Shown: positions 51,044 through 59,655 of the stretch, in pieces
How positions within the stretch are numbered: the first letter of the stretch is position 1
Layout of the letters: each line of letters opens with the position of its first letter
NCBI GenBank assembly: GCA_964621165.1
Contig: CAZULC010000008.1
Coordinates: 1 to 64,000, forward strand
Origin: UMGS1696 sp964621165
GTDB taxonomy: Bacteria; Bacillota; Clostridia; Oscillospirales; CAG-272
Direction: 5' to 3'
Length of the DNA stretch: 64,000 nt
Translations under genes and position numbers: made by a program
The notes under the pieces: model-generated
Seen by the model: the letters and a program-made list of their open reading frames with translations, nothing else
What the model was told of the DNA's origin: nothing
Database searches by the model: none

Positions 51044-51256
51044 CTAAATATCCACGTACTCGAGGGCGGGCGGGTCTTTTTTCATTTTCGGCTCGCGTTT
51101 GAGGGGGTCATATGTAAATCTGCGGCACACATGGGACGAGCTGACCACGCCGTACTTTCTGCACAGCATAACATCCCCGTCGGACAAAACGCAGGCTTTT
51201 TCACAGAATTTGCAGTATTTTTCGATTTCAACGTCTTTTCTCATGCTCTTACCCAT
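51044..51256 (-). CDS. Small Cys-rich protein, probable zinc-binding
   Basis: 70 residues with four spaced cysteines: CKFCEKACVLSDGDVMLCRK and SSSHVCRRF, plus an additional Cys in the first group, suggesting a zinc ribbon. I recognise it only as a small conserved-looking protein; function unknown. The start may be ATG 51256 or the internal ATG 51244 (MRKDVEIEKYC); neither has a strong ribosome binding site. A good promoter (TTGATT 51348-51343, TATAAT 51325-51320) precedes it. Confidence 0.6.
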   Translation of the reverse strand: MGKSMRKDVEIEKYCKFCEKACVLSDGDVMLCRKYGVVSSSHVCRRFTYDPLKREPKMKKDPPALEYVDI

Positions 51257-51315
51257 ATACAGCAGTTATTTTGCATGACAGCCGGAGAAAATTCCTCTTA
51301 CAGCAATCATACCCA

Positions 51316-51348
51316 CTATATTATATATAATATAGGCGGAAAAATCAA
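51316..51348 (-). promoter_or_regulatory. Promoter with a 20-bp perfect palindrome
   Basis: Minus strand TTGATT (51348-51343), 17-nt spacer, TATAAT (51325-51320). The -10 lies in a perfect palindrome CTATATTATA/TATAATATAG (51316-51335). The -35 overlaps the ylbJ stop codon. Confidence 0.55.
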
Positions 51349-52391
51349 TACTTCATACGAAAGTTTATTTTTTTTGAAACAATTCCTGATATTATTGTGA
51401 TGACAGCGACCACTGCAAGGGGTAAAACCGCGCCCGATACAGCCGAAAACGCCGGAACCTGAGCTGATGGCGTTATGGTTGAACCGAAGAAATACCAATA
51501 CACGGCGGAGTAAACCACGCACAGGACGACGCTCATCAGCTTGGAATAAAAAAACGGCTTCATCGACAGTTCCGGTGCGGAGTTTGCACTCTGCAAGAAG
51601 ATTGAGAGGGAAGAAAAGCCAATGGCGAGTCCCGTTATTATAAACCCGCGCAGTCCCTTTACAATTGAGCCGTAGTATGCGCCGTAGGAAAACTCAAACA
51701 GAGCCGAGGTGACGTCGCGGACTACGGTAAACGGAAGCATGGCTGAGACGATATTCCGCATGACTGAGAAAAATGTGATGTACGCCGTTATGCTGAGGCA
51801 GGTCAGTCCGGCTCTGTTCACGGATTCGCACATTGCGCGGGTGAAGTTCATCTTGGGCTGGGGTGGGGCTTCGGTAAAACGGGGAGCGGAGTCCATGCTT
51901 TTTTTCGTAATTACGCCGAACAGCAGGCAAGACATAACTGAGGTCAGGTAAAGCCCCGCGCCATACGCTGCATTCGAATAGTACGCACCCACAGCTCCAA
52001 TGAGAAACGCCGGAGACGGGCAGGATGAGACGGCAAGCAGTCGTTCGGCTTCGTTTTTTGTGATTTTTCCCCTTGAGTAAAGATTGTTTACAACTGTAGC
52101 TCCAACTGGAAAACCGCAGAGCAGTCCAATGAGTACCGCCTGAGAGGAGTATCGGCTGAGACAAAACAGCTTTTCCGTGGGAATTTTTCTGTAAATCGGC
52201 TCAAGAAGGTCGAGGGATGAGATTACTCCGGACAGTGTGATGAAGGCAAAGAGAGAGGGAATAACTCCAGACGCTGACTGTGACAGTGCCGACTTCACTC
52301 CCTCCGCGGTTTCGGTCCGGTAAATCAGCACGAGAAGCAGAAGAAAGACCGATAGAAATGAGGCGAAAGTGCAGATGATTTTATTTTTCAT
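51345..52391 (-). CDS. ylbJ: Sporulation integral membrane protein YlbJ
   Basis: 348 residues, polytopic (about eight hydrophobic segments), of the nucleoside-recognition/Gate domain family. Gate-domain marks include LLCGFPVGATVVNNLYSRGKITKNEAERLLAVSSCPSPAFLIG and, in the second half, GFIITGLAIGFSSLSIFLQ. YlbJ is a sigma-E-controlled protein needed for spore cortex in Bacillus. ATG 52391 (MKNKIICTFASF) has GGCGGA upstream; a longer frame would run into the divergent promoter region. It is divergent from yqfC. Confidence 0.85.
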   Translation of the reverse strand: MKNKIICTFASFLSVFLLLLVLIYRTETAEGVKSALSQSASGVIPSLFAFITLSGVISSLDLLEPIYRKIPTEKLFCLSRYSSQAVLIGLLCGFPVGATVVNNLYSRGKITKNEAERLLAVSSCPSPAFLIGAVGAYYSNAAYGAGLYLTSVMSCLLFGVITKKSMDSAPRFTEAPPQPKMNFTRAMCESVNRAGLTCLSITAYITFFSVMRNIVSAMLPFTVVRDVTSALFEFSYGAYYGSIVKGLRGFIITGLAIGFSSLSIFLQSANSAPELSMKPFFYSKLMSVVLCVVYSAVYWYFFGSTITPSAQVPAFSAVSGAVLPLAVVAVITIISGIVSKKINFRMKY

Positions 52392-52465
52392 GTTATCCGC
52401 CGGGTTTTTACGGCATAAATATAGCCTGAAATATTGATACATTATATATCCAGGAGGCTGTTTTT

Positions 52466-52810
52466 ATGAAAGAAGCTGAAAAGAAAAAGCCGGGGCGGGG
52501 TAGAGCTGTGAGGCGGCGGAATCTGACCGAGGTGACGGCTGATTTTTTCGAGGTTCCCACGGAGGCTGTGGGTTCTTTCCCGATTTTTAAAATTCGCGGG
52601 AAGCGTGAGATCGAGGTGGAGGGCTGCGACGGAATACTCGAGTACCGGGACGACATAATAGTTCTCTCGGCCGGAGGAGACAGATTCACGGTTCGCGGGG
52701 ATTCCCTTGAACTGTCGGACTTCAGAAGCGGTGTCCTTTTGGTTCGGGGAAACATAAAGTCGGCGTCGTTCGGGTGCGATTTTAAAGAAGGAGGAGCGGG
52801 CAATGCTTAA
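52466..52810 (+). CDS. yqfC: Sporulation protein YqfC
   Basis: 114 residues of the YabP/YqfC family. A basic N-terminus (KKPGRGRAVRRR) precedes the conserved fold (REIEVEGCDGILEYRDDIIVLSAGGDRFTVRGDSLEL ... VLLVRGNIKSASF). Full AGGAGG lies 8 nt before the ATG. It overlaps yqfD by 8 nt, the classic yqfC-yqfD pair expressed in the mother cell. An AT-rich 74-bp gap separates it from ylbJ; no single promoter there is convincing. Confidence 0.88.
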   Translation: MKEAEKKKPGRGRAVRRRNLTEVTADFFEVPTEAVGSFPIFKIRGKREIEVEGCDGILEYRDDIIVLSAGGDRFTVRGDSLELSDFRSGVLLVRGNIKSASFGCDFKEGGAGNA

Positions 52811-54002
52811 GGGACTGAAGCGGTTTGTCTGCGGCTGGCGGGACGTGGAGGTGGGACATGACTTTCGTGCCTGTGTGGCGGATATAATCTACAGAAACGA
52901 AGTTATATGCGACCGGGAGAGAATCACCGGCTGCGGCGTTGTGTTCACCCTGCGTGAGAGCGCATACCGGAAAATCAAGCCGGAGCTTGACTCATGCGGG
53001 ATTGAGTACTGTGCCGGCGGACTTTGCGGAATACCCAGCGTCGTCTCTTTCATGAAAAGGCGTCCCATGATTCCCGCGGGATTCCTTTTGGCTCTGGTGT
53101 GGCTTGAGTATTCGTCAAATATCATATGGAATGTGCGGATTGAGGGGAACGACAAAACGCCGGAGAGCAGAATCATCGAATCCCTTGCAAATCTCGGCTG
53201 CGGAGTGGGGGACTGGTATCCAGACATTGATTTCAATCAGCTTCACGCGGACTACCTCGCTTCACAAAAGGACATTGCGTGGCTCAGCGTGTACATGAAC
53301 GGAACAGTCGCCGAGGTTCAGGTGAGGGAACTGTATGCGCCGGACAGAGATGTTCCCGATGAAGGAGTTTACGCCAATGTCACAGCGTCACGTGACGGTG
53401 TTGTGGAAGAAGTCAACGTCATCGAGGGTCAGGCTGTGGTGAAGAAGGGGGACGTCGTGCGGGAAGGTCAGGTGCTTATTTCAGGGATTGTGCCGGGAAA
53501 AGAAGAAGGCGAGTTCCGATACGAATACGCCGCAGGAGAGGTTATTTGTTCAGTTCCTGTGAGCCTGACGGAAAAAATTGAGCTTGAGTATGAAGAAAAA
53601 GTGTACACCGGACGGGAAAAAACCGAAAAAACTGTAAAATTTTTTAAAACTCCGATAAATCTTTTCATAAACGGTGGAATTATGTATGACAAATATGATA
53701 AAATAAATAGGATGGAACAGCTATGCCCGCTGGGACTGGTAAAGATACCGATATTTGTAGAAACAACTGTCTACAGGGAATACAAAACAGTGGAGGCTCG
53801 TCTTGAACCTGAGGAAGCTGTGGAGAAGGCAATGTATTCCCTGAGCCGGAAAATCAAAAACGAGGCGTCGGCAGGGGAGCTTGAGTCAAAGGAGATACGG
53901 ACAAAATTTGAAGATGGTGTGTATGAGGTCCGGTGTCTTCTTTACATGAGAGAGGACATAAGTGTGACGTCGGAGTTCCGTGAGGGTCAGGCCGGGGATT
54001 AG
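52803..54002 (+). CDS. yqfD: Sporulation protein YqfD
   Basis: 399 residues: an N-terminal domain, one membrane segment (PMIPAGFLLALVWLEYSSNIIW, ~residues 87-108), and a large extracytoplasmic part with a POTRA-like region (VRIEGNDKTPESRIIESLANLGCGVGDWYPDIDF) and a biotinyl-lipoyl-like turn (GVVEEVNVIEGQAVVKKGDVVREGQVLISG). YqfD is a mother-cell sporulation protein of unknown biochemical role. It overlaps yqfC and precedes phoH. Confidence 0.88.
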   Translation: MLKGLKRFVCGWRDVEVGHDFRACVADIIYRNEVICDRERITGCGVVFTLRESAYRKIKPELDSCGIEYCAGGLCGIPSVVSFMKRRPMIPAGFLLALVWLEYSSNIIWNVRIEGNDKTPESRIIESLANLGCGVGDWYPDIDFNQLHADYLASQKDIAWLSVYMNGTVAEVQVRELYAPDRDVPDEGVYANVTASRDGVVEEVNVIEGQAVVKKGDVVREGQVLISGIVPGKEEGEFRYEYAAGEVICSVPVSLTEKIELEYEEKVYTGREKTEKTVKFFKTPINLFINGGIMYDKYDKINRMEQLCPLGLVKIPIFVETTVYREYKTVEARLEPEEAVEKAMYSLSRKIKNEASAGELESKEIRTKFEDGVYEVRCLLYMREDISVTSEFREGQAGD

Positions 54003-54008
54003 CTCTTC

Positions 54009-54048
54009 ATCGGATTGACCATAACTTGGATTAATAAATATAATAGCT
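54009..54048 (+). promoter_or_regulatory. Promoter candidate of phoH
   Basis: TTGACC (54015-54020), 18-nt spacer, TATAAT (54039-54044), between yqfD and phoH. It would allow vegetative expression of phoH-ybeY-era-recO apart from yqfCD. Confidence 0.55.
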
Positions 54049-54071
54049 GCATAAAGAGGATTAATCAATAT

Positions 54072-55130
54072 ATGGCGACAAAAAAACTGAATACAAATTC
54101 ATCAGAAACGACAGCTAAGCTGTTCGGAAGCTTTGACAAAAACATAATGAGACTCGAGAATGAGTTCTCCGTGCGAATTTACAACATCCAGAACCAGAAC
54201 GACGACGGGGACTCAATCGTAATCGAAGGAGACGACGAGGGAGTCAGGTGTGCGTACGACGTTCTCGCGTATCTTAAAAAAATCGCGGCAATCGGTGACG
54301 AGATAACCGACCAGAACGTGGACTACACCATTACAATGGTAAAGGAAGGGCGGCTGGATGAGCTGTCGGACTTTGACGACGACTGCTTTTTCGTCACAGC
54401 AAAGGGAAAGCCGGTGAAGCCGAAAACCGTTGGTCAGAAGAAGTACCTCGACGCCATAAAGAAGAACACAATTGTAATCGGCGCGGGTCCTGCGGGTACG
54501 GGCAAAACCTATCTTGCGGTGGCGGCTGCCGTGAAGGCTCTGCGGGCGCACGAGGTGTCGAGAATTATTCTTACCCGTCCGGCGGTTGAAGCGGGAGAGC
54601 GGCTTGGATTTTTGCCGGGGGACTTACAGAGCAAGATCGACCCTTATCTCCGTCCTTTATATGACGCGTTGTATGAGATGCTGGGGGCTGAGTCCTGCGG
54701 GAAGATGATTGAGAAGATGACGATCGAGATCGCACCCTTGGCATACATGAGAGGGCGGACGCTGGACGACTCGTTTATAATCCTCGACGAAGCACAGAAC
54801 ACCACGCCTGAGCAGATGAAAATGTTCCTGACCCGACTTGGCAACGGCTCGAAGGTTGTGGTGACGGGGGACCTGACCCAGACGGACCTTCCCCGGGGAA
54901 CGAAAAGCGGACTTGCGATTGCGGTGCAGATTCTCAAAAACATCGACGACATCGCGGTTCACGAATTCAACGAGCGGGATGTGGTGCGGCACAGGCTGGT
55001 GCAGAAAATCATCATGGCCTATGACAAATACGACCGTGAGCGGCAGATTAAGTCAAACGAGCGGCGGGACAAGGTGAGATTCAAGCCGGCTGGGTACGGT
55101 TCTGACAGACGTCAGGGAGAGAAGAAATGA
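54072..55130 (+). CDS. phoH: PhoH-family ATPase
   Basis: 352 residues. PhoH proteins are RNA-associated P-loop ATPases that cooperate with YbeY. An N-terminal KH-like region (residues ~20-80) precedes the ATPase domain: Walker A GAGPAGTGKTYLA, RPAVEAGERLGFLPGDL, Walker B DSFIILDEAQNTTPEQMKMFLTR and GDLTQTDLPRGTKSGL. ATG 54072 (MATKKLNTNSS) has AGAGG upstream; a longer frame beginning in yqfD's downstream spacer is unlikely. Overlaps ybeY by 4 nt. Confidence 0.93.
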   Translation: MATKKLNTNSSETTAKLFGSFDKNIMRLENEFSVRIYNIQNQNDDGDSIVIEGDDEGVRCAYDVLAYLKKIAAIGDEITDQNVDYTITMVKEGRLDELSDFDDDCFFVTAKGKPVKPKTVGQKKYLDAIKKNTIVIGAGPAGTGKTYLAVAAAVKALRAHEVSRIILTRPAVEAGERLGFLPGDLQSKIDPYLRPLYDALYEMLGAESCGKMIEKMTIEIAPLAYMRGRTLDDSFIILDEAQNTTPEQMKMFLTRLGNGSKVVVTGDLTQTDLPRGTKSGLAIAVQILKNIDDIAVHEFNERDVVRHRLVQKIIMAYDKYDRERQIKSNERRDKVRFKPAGYGSDRRQGEKK

Positions 55131-55612
55131 AGCTGAAAATTGACTTTTCAAATGAGCAGAGTGAGATGAAAGCAGGGTGGACTCTGCGGAGATTGATTAA
55201 GAAAGCGGTTAAAACCACCCTCGAGTGCGAGAGCTTTAACCACGACTGCATGGTGTCGGTGACGTTCACGAACAACGCTCTGATTCGGGAGAAGAACCGT
55301 GAATTCCGGAATATCGACTCGGCGACGGATGTGCTGTCGTTTCCTATGTACGACATGAAAAACGGAGACGTTCCCCTCGAGGGGGAGGTGTGCGAGCTGG
55401 GAGACATAGTTCTGTCACTTGAACGGGCGAAGGAGCAGGCGGAGGAGTTCGGTCACAGCTACGAGAGAGAGTGCGCGTTTCTGACGGTTCATTCAGTTTT
55501 GCATTTGCTTGGGTACGACCACGTCAACAACGAGGAAGAGGAAATGGAAATGCGGGAGCGGCAGAGAGTCGCAATGAAGGCAATGGGGCTTGAGGTTAAG
55601 GAAGAAAAGTAA
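55127..55612 (+). CDS. ybeY: Endoribonuclease YbeY
   Basis: 161 residues. A metalloprotein involved in 16S rRNA 3'-end maturation and ribosome quality control. The zinc site HSVLHLLGYDH (His-x3-His-x5-His) is intact near residue 125, and NREFRNIDSATDVLSFPM precedes it. Overlaps phoH (ATGA). Confidence 0.94.
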   Translation: MKLKIDFSNEQSEMKAGWTLRRLIKKAVKTTLECESFNHDCMVSVTFTNNALIREKNREFRNIDSATDVLSFPMYDMKNGDVPLEGEVCELGDIVLSLERAKEQAEEFGHSYERECAFLTVHSVLHLLGYDHVNNEEEEMEMRERQRVAMKAMGLEVKEEK

Positions 55613-55653
55613 GCGGTTAAGGCGTGGCAGTATTAACTGATGGATAGATTAAA

Positions 55654-56329
55654 ATGATATATCAGGAAATAGACGGCATAACATTCAAGATGGGGAAGCA
55701 GTTTGACTTCGGCTTTCTGAAAAAATACGGAAGGGTATTTAAGGTTTTTGACAGCTCGGTTAAGCAGAAATCCTTAGTTAAATACATAAACTCGGAGAAA
55801 ATCGGCGGAGGATTTGCCATGATTTTTGAATGGGCTGACGGGGAATGTATGGGCAGAATGTATGAAAGATCCCATGATATGATTATGAAGCTGCCATTGG
55901 ACGAAAAACTGCATATTTTTGAGTGCGTGATAGATTTTCTGATTGATATAGCCGCGGCGGGGTATGTGGCTGTCGATTTATATGACGGAAGCGTCATGTA
56001 TGATACAGTCCGAAAGACCGTTACAATCTGCGATATTGATTTTTTCAGAAAAAGTCCCTCGGTCAATGATATGGGGCGAATATGGGGAAGCTCGAGATTT
56101 ATGTCACCGAAAGAATACGGGTTTGGGGAGCGAATTGATGAGATAACCAATGTTTTTTACGATTGGGGAAATGGGCTTTGCTATTCTGAAAGACAATGAT
56201 TTGAGCCTTGAGCATTATCCTTTATCGGAGGAAAGCTATCGTGTGCTTGAAAAGGCGACCAGTCCTGACAGACGTGAAAGATATGCGGGTATCACAGAGT
56301 TCAGAGAGAGCTGGCTCAAATCAATTTGA
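55654..56329 (+). pseudogene. Kinase-like protein interrupted by a homopolymer frameshift
   Basis: The first frame (MIYQEIDGITFKMGKQFDF...) carries protein-kinase-like elements: VKYINSEKIGGGFAMIFEW (hinge), YVAVDLYDGSVMYD (catalytic-loop position, Asp then Asp) and VTICDIDFF (DFG-like). It ends at TGA 56199. In T6 (56153-56158), removal of one T restores ITNVFTIGEMGFAILKDND and the remaining ~45 residues to TGA 56329. The glycine-rich loop is absent, so even the intact form would be a short kinase-like protein. It may be a true frameshift, phase-variable tract or a sequencing error. It sits between ybeY and era, where dgkA/cdd often occur. Confidence 0.7.
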
Positions 56330-56384
56330 AAAAATACGGTTAAATATGATTAAAACAATAGATAAACAGAAACTGAGGTAAAAA

Positions 56385-57278
56385 ATGACAAGAACAGCAT
56401 TTATAGCTATAGTAGGCAGACCGAATGTGGGCAAGAGTACGCTGATGAACCATCTGCTCGGCGAAAAAGTGGCGATTGTGTCGCCGAAGCCCCAGACAAC
56501 CCGCAACCGCATTGCCGGAATTCTGACGAAGGGCGAGGACCAGTATGTTTTCCTCGACACACCCGGGGTTCACCGTGCGAAAAACAAGTTAGGTGAGTAC
56601 ATGATGAAAACAGTGCGCTCCTCTGTCGGGTCTGCGGACGCGGTGATTCTCATTGCCGAAGCCGGACATCCCGCGGGGGAAATTGAGAAGAATTTAATCA
56701 ATCAGATTAAAAAGACCGAACTCCCGTCGATTCTGGTGCTCAATAAAATTGACCTTGTGAACCGGGAGAAGCTGGCGGAGACCATCGCGAATTACGCCTC
56801 CCTTCACGACTTTGACGCGGTCGTCCCCACCTGTGCGGAAAACGGGAAGAATGTTGAGGTTGTACTCGTGGAAGCGGAAAAGTTCCTGTACGAGAGCGAC
56901 TGGATGTTTGACGAGGACAGCCTGACCGACCAGCCCGAGAGGCAGATTGCGGCGGAGATAATACGGGAGAAGCTTTTGCGCACCCTCTCCGACGAAATTC
57001 CCCACGGTACCGCCGTTGTAATCGAGGAATTCACCGAGGATGAGCGCATGATTAGGATCCGTGCTGAGATTTACTGCGAAAAACAGTCCCACAAGGGGAT
57101 AATCGTCGGCAAAAACGGCGAAACTCTCAAGCGGACCGGCACCTTTGCAAGAGAGGACATGGAGGCGTTTTTCTGCACGAAGGTGTACCTGAATCTGTGG
57201 GTGAAGGTCAAGGAAAAGTGGCGTGACGATCAGCTGAGCCTGAACAATTTCGGGTTCAAGCCCGAGGAGAAAATGTAA
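56385..57278 (+). CDS. era: GTPase Era
   Basis: 297 residues. Era binds the 16S rRNA 3' end during 30S assembly. G1 GRPNVGKST, G2 PKPQTTRNR, G3 DTPG, G4 NKID, then a C-terminal KH domain (GIIVGKNGETLKRTGTFAREDMEAFF). Length and motifs are standard. 55 nt after the broken kinase-like gene, with GAGG upstream of the ATG. Confidence 0.96.
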   Translation: MTRTAFIAIVGRPNVGKSTLMNHLLGEKVAIVSPKPQTTRNRIAGILTKGEDQYVFLDTPGVHRAKNKLGEYMMKTVRSSVGSADAVILIAEAGHPAGEIEKNLINQIKKTELPSILVLNKIDLVNREKLAETIANYASLHDFDAVVPTCAENGKNVEVVLVEAEKFLYESDWMFDEDSLTDQPERQIAAEIIREKLLRTLSDEIPHGTAVVIEEFTEDERMIRIRAEIYCEKQSHKGIIVGKNGETLKRTGTFAREDMEAFFCTKVYLNLWVKVKEKWRDDQLSLNNFGFKPEEKM

Positions 57279-57321
57279 ACCCTGTTCGCGCAGAAAATTC
57301 TAACCTTAAAGGTAAAGCCAT

Positions 57322-58119
57322 ATGGATGAAAGCTATATCGAGGTCAACGGGCTTGTCATACGGGAGGTAAAGTACGGGGAGAGCGATAAAATTCTCACTC
57401 TTTTAACCGCCGAGAATGGACTTATAACCATATCTGGCAAGGGTCTGACAAGCCTGAAAAACAGGTACGCCGCCTCGTCACAGATTTTTTCGTACAATAC
57501 CTATCAGCTCCGGAAGCGGAAGGATTACTACTACATCGCCGACGCTTTTCTCATCGACAACTTCATTAATATCCGCTACGACATAGAGCGGCTGTCCGTG
57601 GCAAATTATGTCTGCGACGTGGCGTACGACCTTGCGCTCGAGGGTGTGGGGGACGAGGAGCTTGTGTCGCTTGTTTTGAACACTCTCTACGCCTTGGCGA
57701 ACAATACCGACATGCCCCTGACTCAGATTAAGGGAGCTTTCGAGTTCCGTGCGGCTGTAATCGAGGGCTTCATGCCGGATTTGTCCGACTGCGGAATCTG
57801 TCACGGGGAAATCTTCGGAGACTGCTCACTTGACGTGATGAACGGGCGTCTGGTGTGCAGAAAGTGCAGGGGTATTCTCGAGAACACGCCGGAGTACATA
57901 GCGGACGAATCCTCGGCGAAAATCATGATTCGGGTGTCCCCCACGGTTCTTGCGGCTCTACGGTTTATCGAAGGCTCAAGCTCCAAGAGATTTTTGTCCT
58001 TTGCCATAGATAAAACGGAGCTCGGTCTGTTTGAGGTGGTGTGCGAACGGTATCTTTTGAACCATCTCGAGCACGGATTTGCGTCACTGGAATATTACAA
58101 AAAGATAAAAATAAACTGA
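57322..58119 (+). CDS. recO: DNA repair protein RecO
   Basis: 265 residues. RecO loads RecA with RecR on gapped DNA. N-terminal OB fold (VNGLVIREVKYGESDKILTLLTAENGLITISGKGL), helical middle, and a zinc ribbon with CGICHG and CRKCRG near residues 158-195. Follows era as in many Firmicutes. Confidence 0.93.
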   Translation: MDESYIEVNGLVIREVKYGESDKILTLLTAENGLITISGKGLTSLKNRYAASSQIFSYNTYQLRKRKDYYYIADAFLIDNFINIRYDIERLSVANYVCDVAYDLALEGVGDEELVSLVLNTLYALANNTDMPLTQIKGAFEFRAAVIEGFMPDLSDCGICHGEIFGDCSLDVMNGRLVCRKCRGILENTPEYIADESSAKIMIRVSPTVLAALRFIEGSSSKRFLSFAIDKTELGLFEVVCERYLLNHLEHGFASLEYYKKIKIN

Positions 58120-58248
58120 GTATGTTTTTTATAAGAAAAAAGTATTTGTCGTAAAAAAGAGGCAGTTCAAGTAGGTTTTTCATAAGCCGGATCATATTAT
58201 TTACAACTAATAAATATATGGAGGAGTCAGGTTCTGACAAGTTGACTT

Positions 58249-59587
58249 ATGAAAAACAAAGACACAATACAGCTGTCCGACCACTTTGACTACAGGCGGC
58301 TGCTGAGGTTCACTTTTCCGTCCATTGTGATGATGGTATTCGCGTCGATTTACGGCGTGGTTGACGAGCTGTTCGTATCGAATTTCGCCAGAAAGACAGC
58401 TTTTGCTTCAATTAATTTAATAATCCCATTCTGCATGCTTCTCAGCGGCGTGGGATTCGTGCTTGAAACCGGCGGAAGCGCCCTTGTGGGAAAAATCCTC
58501 GGAGAAGGAAAAAGGGACAAAGCGAACCGCTGTTTTTCCATGATAATCATAGTAACAACCGCTGCCGGAGTGGCTCTGTCCGTTGTCGGCATGCTTGTCG
58601 TACGTCCTGTAGCTGTGCTTTTGGAGCAGACGAAAACATGATCGAGGGATGCGTGGTTTACGAGCGGATTACGCTGGCGTTCGGCGTGTCGTTAAGCTGC
58701 AAAACGCCTTTCAGGGATTTCTCATCACGGCGGAGAAGCCGAAATTAGGAATTGCGGCAACAGTGGCGGCGGGAGTTACCAACATGGTGCTTGACACGCT
58801 GTTTGTGGGAGCTTTCCGCTGGGGAATAGTTGGCGCGGCTGTTGTTATGGGGCTGAGTCAGTGCGTGGGCGGAATTATCTCGCTGGTGTACTTTCTCAGA
58901 CCAAACGACAGTCTGCTCCGGTTGACTAAAACCAAAATTGAAGTCAGTCCGATGCTCAGAGCCTGTGCCAACGGGTCGTCGGAGATGGTGTCGAATGTGA
59001 CCGCTTCCGTTGTGGGGATGCTCCACAACATACAGCTGCTGAAGTTCGCGGGAGAGGACGGCGTGTCGTCCTATGGAGTTCTGATGTATGTACAGTTCAT
59101 CATTGCTGCCATATTCATAGGCTACTCAATCGGATGCGCTCCCTTGGTCAGCTACCACTTCGGCGCGGAGAACAGAGAAGAGCTTAAAAATCTGCGGAAA
59201 AAGAGCGTTCTGCTCATGTCGGCGTTCGGAATCGCGGCGTTCGGCTTGGCTGAGGCTCTCGCGTACCCTCTTGGGAAGATTTTCGTGGGCTACGACGGGT
59301 GACTGCTTGAGGTGACGTTGCGGGCGTTCAGAATCTCGTCTGCGGCGTTTGTCTTCTCAGGAATCAACATTTTCTCCTCGTCCTTCTTCACGGCTCTGAA
59401 CAACGGCGGAGTCTCGGCGGCTATATCCTTTCTGCGGACGTTTATTTTCAAGCTGTCCTCGGTTCTGGTTCTGCCACTCATACTGGAGCTTGACGGAATC
59501 TGGCTGTCGGATTTATGCGCGGAAGCTCTGGCGTTCGTTTTGTCGGTATTCTTCCTGATTTCAAATAGAAAAAAATATCACTATTAA
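58249..59587 (+). pseudogene. Broken MATE-family efflux transporter
   Basis: The N-terminal third (MKNKDTIQLSDHFDYRRLLRFTFPSIVMMVFASIYGVVDELFVSN) is in one frame to ~58610. A short stretch LLGADENMIEGCVVYERITLAFGV lies in a second frame, then KLQNAFQGFLITAEKPKLGIAATV to VGYDG in a third, stopped by TGA 59300-59302. The last part (LLEVTLRAFRISSAAFVFSG...) continues in that same frame. So two indels and one nonsense codon break a drug/metabolite MATE pump of usual length (~445). GGAGGAG (58219-58225) is about 23 nt before the ATG; the perfect hairpin GTCAG-gtt-CTGAC (58226-58238) between them would bring it closer. Confidence 0.88.
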
Positions 59588-59655
59588 TAATAAAAGTTTA
59601 AAATAAAATCACAGAGAAAAATATCATTGAGAATATTATCATTTGAGGTAAAATA

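Noticed and set aside
58226..58238. Hairpin GTCAG-gtt-CTGAC as a regulatory thermosensor for the MATE gene.
   Set aside because: Five base pairs only, and the gene itself is broken, so selection on this structure cannot be argued.
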